DNA of 64,000 bases from Polaromonas vacuolata (GTDB lineage: Bacteria; Pseudomonadota; Gammaproteobacteria; Burkholderiales; Burkholderiaceae_C): assembly GCF_012584515.1 (NCBI RefSeq), contig NZ_CP051461.1, positions 1,607,501 through 1,671,500 on the forward strand, given 5' to 3'. This document shows positions 59,194 to 64,000 of the stretch, one piece after another (positions within the stretch are counted from its first letter, which is position 1; every line of letters begins with the position of its first letter). The position numbers and the translations under genes are program-made. The notes under the pieces are model-generated. The model saw only the letters and a program-made list of their open reading frames with translations, did no database searches and was not told the origin of the DNA.

Positions 59194-60183
59194 ATGAAAC
59201 TCAATCTCAAAACTGCCCTCATGCTGTCAGTGGCGACATTAAGCGCTGGTCTGTGTGCATCAGCTTTCGCACAAGCCCCATTTCCAGATCGGACGATTTC
59301 CCTCATAGTGCCTTTCGCCGCTGGTGGCCCCACTGACGTGGTTGCCCGCCTGATCGCCATACCCATGGGTAAGGCGCTTGGTCAGACTGTGATTGTCGAA
59401 AACGTTGCAGGCGCAGGCGGCACGATTGCCGCGACCAAAGTTGCACGCGCCACACCTAATGGCTACACGTTGCTGATTCATCACATGGGTATGTCGACCG
59501 CACCGGCGCTGTATAAAAAGCTGGCTTTTGACCCGCTCAAAGACTTTGAATACATAGGCCAAGTCGTCGAAGTGCCTATGACGCTGATAGCGCGCAAAGA
59601 CTTTCCACCGAATAACTTTCCCGAGCTCAAAGCTTATCTCCAGCTGAATAAAAATAAAGTCTCAATTGCCAACGCTGGCTTGGGTGCGGTCTCTCATTTA
59701 TGCGGTCTGCTGTTTATGAGTCAGATAGGGGTTGAACTCAACACCATTCCTTACAAGGGCACAGGCCCTGCGATTAACGATTTGTTAGGCGGTCAGGTCG
59801 ATTTGCTTTGCGATCAAACCACGCAAACCGCACCCATGATCAAAGACGGCCGGGTTAAGGTCTATGGCGTGACCACGCTTAAACGCCTGGCTTCGCTACC
59901 CAATGTGCCAACACTAGACGAGCAAGGCATGAAGGGTTTTGAAGTTAGCGTGTGGCACGGCATGTATGCGCCCAAGGGCACGCCACAGCCAGCATTAGAC
60001 AAAATCACAGCCGCACTGCAAAAAGCCATGCAAGACCCCATGGTCAAGCAACGTATGTTGGACGCCAGCTCTGAAATTGCCCCGCAAAACAAGATTACCG
60101 CCAACGGCCTTAAAACTCTGCTCACATCCGAGATTGCCAAATGGGACCCAGTGATTAAAAAGTCCGGCGTTTACGCAGACTAA
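59194..60183 (+). CDS. Bug/TctC-family periplasmic substrate-binding protein (second)
   Basis: A 329-aa extracytoplasmic receptor with a signal peptide (TALMLSVATLSAGLCASAFA) and the mature start QAPFPDRTISLIVPFAAGG. It has its own ACGGAG ribosome site 25 bp beyond the IS30 end. It probably belonged to the MaoC/ACAD/CoA-transferase/MmgE locus upstream and would bind the substrate acid. No TctA or TctB is nearby. After the IS insertion its promoter may come from the element or be lost. Confidence 0.9.
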   Translation: MKLNLKTALMLSVATLSAGLCASAFAQAPFPDRTISLIVPFAAGGPTDVVARLIAIPMGKALGQTVIVENVAGAGGTIAATKVARATPNGYTLLIHHMGMSTAPALYKKLAFDPLKDFEYIGQVVEVPMTLIARKDFPPNNFPELKAYLQLNKNKVSIANAGLGAVSHLCGLLFMSQIGVELNTIPYKGTGPAINDLLGGQVDLLCDQTTQTAPMIKDGRVKVYGVTTLKRLASLPNVPTLDEQGMKGFEVSVWHGMYAPKGTPQPALDKITAALQKAMQDPMVKQRMLDASSEIAPQNKITANGLKTLLTSEIAKWDPVIKKSGVYAD

Positions 60184-60207
60184 TTTTTTTCTCGTCTCTT
60201 TGCTGTG

Positions 60208-60244
60208 AAGGCCTGTTATCAGTTGATGATGCAGGCCTTTTGTT
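60208..60244 (+). terminator. Rho-independent terminator after the Bug receptor
   Basis: AAGGCCTG and CAGGCCTT form a perfect 8-bp stem around a 16-nt loop, followed by TTGTTA, 25 nt after the stop codon. The rest of the 340-bp space up to the next gene holds nothing that I can recognise. Confidence 0.65.
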
Positions 60245-60522
60245 ATGGCTTTGTCACCGCACTTTTTGCACCCACTATTAAATTCGCAGTTACATGTTTG
60301 AAGTGCAATAAATAACGCCACTTACAAACTGATTTTCTAATGAAAAAATAACGATAAACTTAATCACAATAGCTACAAAACTATGTTCGGCTTGTGAGTT
60401 GTTTTGAAAAATACTTCATTAGCTTTTGCCTATGTTGTAAGCCGAAAAAAAATATTTTTCCCATCATCTAGCCTGCTTGGCTAGCTGTCAATTAGATAGC
60501 ACTTTCAACCCTCAGATAAATC

Positions 60523-61623
60523 ATGACTCTGCCTAAAGGCTTGTACGACCGGCTGGTATACGAAGATGAAGTTGATGAAATCATCCGCTTATCAAGCCTA
60601 CACCGCGTACTGGTGACGGCGCCAACTGCCCACCAACGCCACGAACAATTTATTGCTGAGCTATTACATCGCCTGCCGGAGTTATTGGACGCTGCAACTG
60701 ATAGTCAGATAGACGCGATCGAAAAAGCCAGAGCTGAGCTTGAACTCATTCGTCAGCTGTTGATTCAATTGCGACCGTTGGGTCAAGGAACGCGCTTACT
60801 GGCCATGCCACCACAGCTGCTCAAGTCGATTCATGCGCCAAATGCCGATGTGGTGATGCCCGCCACCGGTTTGCGTCATCCGTGGCTTTTTACATCTGCT
60901 AGAAATGATCCGTCTTTGCTTAACGAGTTGCGTGCCGAACTGCGGACTGTTGACCGGGTAGATATTTTGGTTAGTTTCATCACATGGAGCGGTGTGCGCA
61001 AATTACTCGATGTGTTGGAGCAAGTGACCGCGCTCGATGCGAATGGAAAGCCAAAGACAAAGTTCAGAATATTAACCACCACTTACATTGGTGCGACAGA
61101 AGTGCGCGCGGTGGATGCGTTTGCCAAATTGCCGGGTGTTGAGTTGCGTATTTCCCTAGACGGTAGGCGCACCTGTTTGCACGCCAAGGCATGGATTTTT
61201 CACCGCGCCACCAACTTTGGCACAGCCTTTGAAGGCAGTGCAAATTTATCTGAATCTGCACTGATAGGCGGCATTGAGTGGACTGTGAAGTTTGCACAGG
61301 CCAGTGGCACGTCCTTGTTTTCTGCTGCGGTGGCCAACTTCGAAACGCTTTGGAATGACCGTGAATTTCAGCCCTATGATCCAAGCGACGAGAAGCACCG
61401 CGAAGCCTTAACTCAGGCTCTCGCCAGCGAACGCGGTCACGGTGGACGCCACGCCGCATCCAGCGGGCCGCCTGTTGCACTTCAAACTTGGTTCGACTTG
61501 CGCCCTAAGTCGTACCAGCAAGAAATGCTTGACCAGCTGGCCGCTGAACGCAGGTTGGGTCGGCGACGTAAATTGGTTGTAGCAGCAACGGGTATGGTCA
61601 AGACCGTGGTTGCGGCGGGCTGA
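60523..61623 (+). pseudogene. Truncated PLD-like nuclease/SF2 helicase (DUF3427-type) gene
   Basis: The 366-residue frame has an N-terminal phospholipase D-like nuclease part (H220AK222 in LHAKAWIFHR, and EGSANLSESAL near 238) and then the very beginning of an SF2 helicase, LRPKSYQQEMLDQLAAERR. Walker A should read ATGTGKT but here is ATGMVKT (355-361), and the frame ends five residues later. The whole helicase is missing, since full family members are near 1,000 aa. The gene seems disabled, probably a remnant of a defence or restriction helicase. It lies 212 bp before a convergent SRA-HNH gene. Confidence 0.75.
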
Positions 61624-61835
61624 TTGTGCCGGTATTTCACATCCACGTCGTAGGGAGCATCTTTTTTGATATTCACTTTTAGCGTTTCTCAACTCTTACC
61701 TTAGGATCTTTTTAATAAGAGTAATAAGATTATTGACATTAATTTTACTTTATTGTTTTTCTTATTTTTCAGTACCAAGCTCTGCTAAATAAAATCATTT
61801 CATTGTCTTACAAATGCCTTTTATCGTCGTCTGAG

Positions 61836-62741
61836 TCAGCCTTTGTCCAAAGGCTGTATCAATTTTTTGTAGTAATGATTCCGGTGATATTCGAGATGAA
61901 CCAGTGATGGTGCGTGGCCTTCTTCAGTTGTTATTAAGCCGGTAATGCCGAGTAGCGACAAATCGTCGGCTACCGAAAAAACACCAAGGTCAAACATCAC
62001 GTGGTGATTCGGGCAAAGGCATAAGATATTTTCCCAAATGTCCGGTCCATTGTGCGGCGCACCCAAAGGTGTGATGTGTGCTGCTTCTGCGTAAGGACCG
62101 CTGTTTGTTTCAATAGTCGTGTCACATACCTGGCATAGGTGTTGGTAGTGCAGTTTCAGGCTCTTTGAAAGCGCCGAATCTCTAACAACACGCTGGACGG
62201 TGGTCTCTACACGTTCGGGTGATGGATTGCCAAGTGGTATTGCTTTCTTGCTAGATTTTTTTATTGGCTGAGGGATTGTGTTCGTCGCAACAAGTTGTTC
62301 AAGCCGAAAGCGCCAGATGGCAAAACCATCGACTCGCTTTTCAGACCAGTAACTCTCCACTCTATAAAGGCCGTCATAGCGGTAGCCGCTTGCTGGTGCG
62401 AATGAATTTTTTCGGTCTTCACCGCGTATGACGCGAACCGGTTGAGCGTTTAGCAGGTTTTGAACTAGGGCTGCATTGCCTAGTGTCAGTGTCTGGTCTT
62501 TGTCATGTTTTCCACCTTTGTTGCGACCGCCTTGGCCTGTGTAGACGATCACGTCGCCTTGATCAGAGTCATTTTCATAGCCACCAGAAATAACGACAGA
62601 GTCGGCACCGTCTTTTGCTCTGCCAGAAATCCCACCCATCGATGATCGATGAACGCCGACTTTATTCATTGCTTTGTAGTTGACGAAAGAGTCTCCTACA
62701 GACACGTCTTCTAGATGCCCAAAGATTATTTCAGTTGCCAT
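61836..62741 (-). CDS. SRA-HNH endonuclease (modified-DNA-dependent)
   Basis: A 301-aa protein with an N-terminal SRA/YDG domain (about 1-145; GGYENDSDQGDVIVYTGQGG and GYRYDGLYRVE) and a C-terminal HNH nuclease domain. The HNH part has CQVC at 203-206, His222 in EAAHITPLG and CPNHHVMFD near 243-251, including a CxxC-CxxH-type zinc site. SRA domains bind 5-methyl- or 5-hydroxymethyl-cytosine by base flipping, and SRA-HNH enzymes cut DNA bearing them. It is a good candidate for a type IV restriction enzyme against modified phage DNA. It appears complete. Confidence 0.9.
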   Translation of the reverse strand: MATEIIFGHLEDVSVGDSFVNYKAMNKVGVHRSSMGGISGRAKDGADSVVISGGYENDSDQGDVIVYTGQGGRNKGGKHDKDQTLTLGNAALVQNLLNAQPVRVIRGEDRKNSFAPASGYRYDGLYRVESYWSEKRVDGFAIWRFRLEQLVATNTIPQPIKKSSKKAIPLGNPSPERVETTVQRVVRDSALSKSLKLHYQHLCQVCDTTIETNSGPYAEAAHITPLGAPHNGPDIWENILCLCPNHHVMFDLGVFSVADDLSLLGITGLITTEEGHAPSLVHLEYHRNHYYKKLIQPLDKG

Positions 62742-63393
62742 TTTCTTACTCCCTTTTTTTGTAGCCTCAACGCCGATCGGTCTGACTTGCTCGCTCGCTA
62801 GCTAGTCTTATTTCTTATTACTGCCGTCGGCTAAAGCCAAGTCTTATCGCGTTACGAGTTCGTAACTTTTGCTCTTTTGACTCAATGATTAATACGTGTA
62901 CTTAGCATTGAATGATTGTTACATCATTGTTGCCAAAGTGTATGAAGTTGGCATTACATAAACATGCCTAAATACTCTTTTTTTTGAATGCTTACGGTTT
63001 TGTGTTGTATCGACTTTTGTATAAATAAAAGTCAACGCTTTGCGTCTTAAACGGCTGCGATCATGGAATGTTTTCTTCGAGGAGTGAGCGAAATAATTTC
63101 GTCCCTGATGCCTCAATCCAGTGCGCTTTATTAACTGGTTTATTAACTCATTCAATTCATGCGACGCAATACGCAAGAATTGAAATGCTATTAAGTGAAA
63201 TTGAATTTTTTCGAGCAAACGCTGAATAGTTGTTTGCCGACGCTATTGGTGTCGATAGATTCGATTCGTGTGCAAGACTCATTACGCTTTTGCCAACGGG
63301 TGGTTTTATATAAATCGCAGTGGCCGCTTAAATGCTGCACAGATTTCCTGTAAATTTCAAGCGTCAGTTTGTACCTGATTAATCTTTAAATTT
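62742..63393. other. Gene-free AT-rich region
   Basis: Together with the stretch to 63617 it is about 875 bases without a supported gene. A 99-codon minus-strand frame (62919-63218) has no family resemblance or ribosome site and is likely spurious. The SRA-HNH promoter must be near 62760-62850. Confidence 0.5.
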
Positions 63394-63428
63394 AGGCGAA
63401 AAAAAGGCCAGCGTTAAACACTGGCCTT
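63394..63428 (-). terminator. Rho-independent terminator for the DUF4399 gene
   Basis: On the minus strand AAGGCCAG pairs with CTGGCCTT (63404-63411 and 63421-63428, 9-nt loop) and is followed by seven T. The orientation and the U-tract suit a transcript from the DUF4399 gene, whose stop is 190 bp upstream. Confidence 0.7.
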
Positions 63429-63617
63429 ATATGTCTCAACTCCTCACGTTGTCGATATGCTTGCTTATTTTGTGCGCTTTGGCGAGCGGTTAGCTGCGAA
63501 GGGTGTAGACAAAACGATTAGCCGTGTTGACACGATGAACAGCTTGGCTAACGATGGTTTGCAGTGAATATTGTTTATTTGACTTAAGCTGGCTTAATGG
63601 GAAAGCGCTCAGTGCGC

Positions 63618-64000
63618 TTACTTCGCCGCCTCAACATTCACAGTAATAGTCTGACTCATCCCCGCCCCATAAGACTGGTGCGCGCCGTTGCCAAACTGCA
63701 TGGTTAAGGTGTGCTTGCCCGGCGCAAGTTTGATTTCTGCTTCTTGTTGGCCTTTGCCAAAGTGAATGTGGGTGTCGTCCGCCGGTATGCTGGCGCCGGC
63801 GGCTATGGGAGCGCCGTCTACGATGATGTGGTGGTGGCCGGTTTTGTCTGTCATCTCGCCTAAGGGGGCTATCTTCATACCTTCTAGACCAAAACTGAGT
63901 TTGACTGGTGAGCTTACGTTGGCGTTATTTTGTGGGGATTGAAAAAATACGCGCTCGGCTACACCGGCTTGGATTGAGAGCAAGGATGCTGACAGAAAGA
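63618..64000 (-). CDS. DUF4399 family periplasmic protein (5' end outside the window)
   Basis: The frame is open to the window edge; the visible N-terminus SFLSASLLSIQAGVAERVFF looks like the end of a signal peptide, so the start codon is outside. The mature part has the typical DUF4399 segments HHHIIVDG and DDTHIHFGKGQQEAEI, in a beta-sandwich-like protein of about 120 residues. The histidines might bind a metal. The function is unknown. A TTG at 63983 is not a likely start. Confidence 0.85.
   Translation of the reverse strand, partial: FLSASLLSIQAGVAERVFFQSPQNNANVSSPVKLSFGLEGMKIAPLGEMTDKTGHHHIIVDGAPIAAGASIPADDTHIHFGKGQQEAEIKLAPGKHTLTMQFGNGAHQSYGAGMSQTITVNVEAAK

Noticed and set aside
62919..63218. 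99-codon minus-strand frame beside the SRA-HNH gene
   Set aside because: No ribosome site, no family resemblance, and it lies in AT-rich spacer.

Overview
The window looks like chromosomal DNA of a betaproteobacterium of the order Burkholderiales, most likely Comamonadaceae-like. This is inferred from gene content: a 23S-5S rRNA operon end, tricarballylate genes with periplasmic Bug/TctC receptors, a LexA-type SOS box before umuDC, an electron-transfer flavoprotein/acyl-CoA dehydrogenase block, and the MoxR-DUF58-TgpA set. By eye the base composition is near 50% GC, low for that family. No species can be named from the sequence alone.

Layout. 1-3533: end of an rRNA operon (spacer, 23S, 5S, terminator). 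3629-5688: a Cache/PP2C-type phosphatase gene whose first 100 bp are split off by a frameshift in an A8 run. 5999-7785: SOS box and umuDC. 7807-17603: housekeeping and accessory genes (SEC-C/TPR protein, SDR, quinone reductase, BCCT transporter, YnfA, bicupin with a small Cys-rich partner, ThiD, YebC). 18069-25410: a compact chemosensory operon (soluble receptor with two signalling tips, three-CheW fusion, CheY, CheA, small STAS-like protein, CheY) with no CheR, CheB or CheD. 25479-30108: LysR-tcuA-tcuB-Bug receptor. 30250-32567: a probable secreted CE-clan cysteine protease (Ulp1/C48-like) directly downstream of a frameshifted IS30 element.

32872-38083: MoxR, DUF58, TgpA transglutaminase and MltB in one minus-strand operon, with a divergent histone-deacetylase-like amidohydrolase. 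39110-46171: enoyl-CoA hydratase, MscS-type channel, then a promoter with a perfect 14-bp palindrome ahead of etfB-etfA-acyl-CoA dehydrogenase-nitronate monooxygenase. 46323-51770: PLP ammonia-lyase, glutathione-dependent formaldehyde oxidation (frmA-fghA) and an EptA-type lipid A phosphoethanolamine transferase. 51894-60183: a divergent LysR and a MaoC-acyl-CoA dehydrogenase-CoA transferase-MmgE/PrpD-Bug receptor locus, probably for an organic acid, with an intact second IS30 copy between the last two genes. 60523-62741: a decayed PLD-helicase gene next to an SRA-HNH endonuclease, probably a remnant defence locus. 63618-64000: a DUF4399 gene cut by the window edge.

The parts most worth following up are the candidate effector protease next to IS30, the double-tip receptor/triple-CheW chemosensory operon, the palindrome at the etf promoter, and the broken helicase beside the SRA-HNH gene. 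Two genes, the PP2C phosphatase and the first IS30 transposase, are interrupted at 8-nt homopolymers. These could be real mutations, slippage-controlled genes or sequence errors; the sequence alone does not decide.
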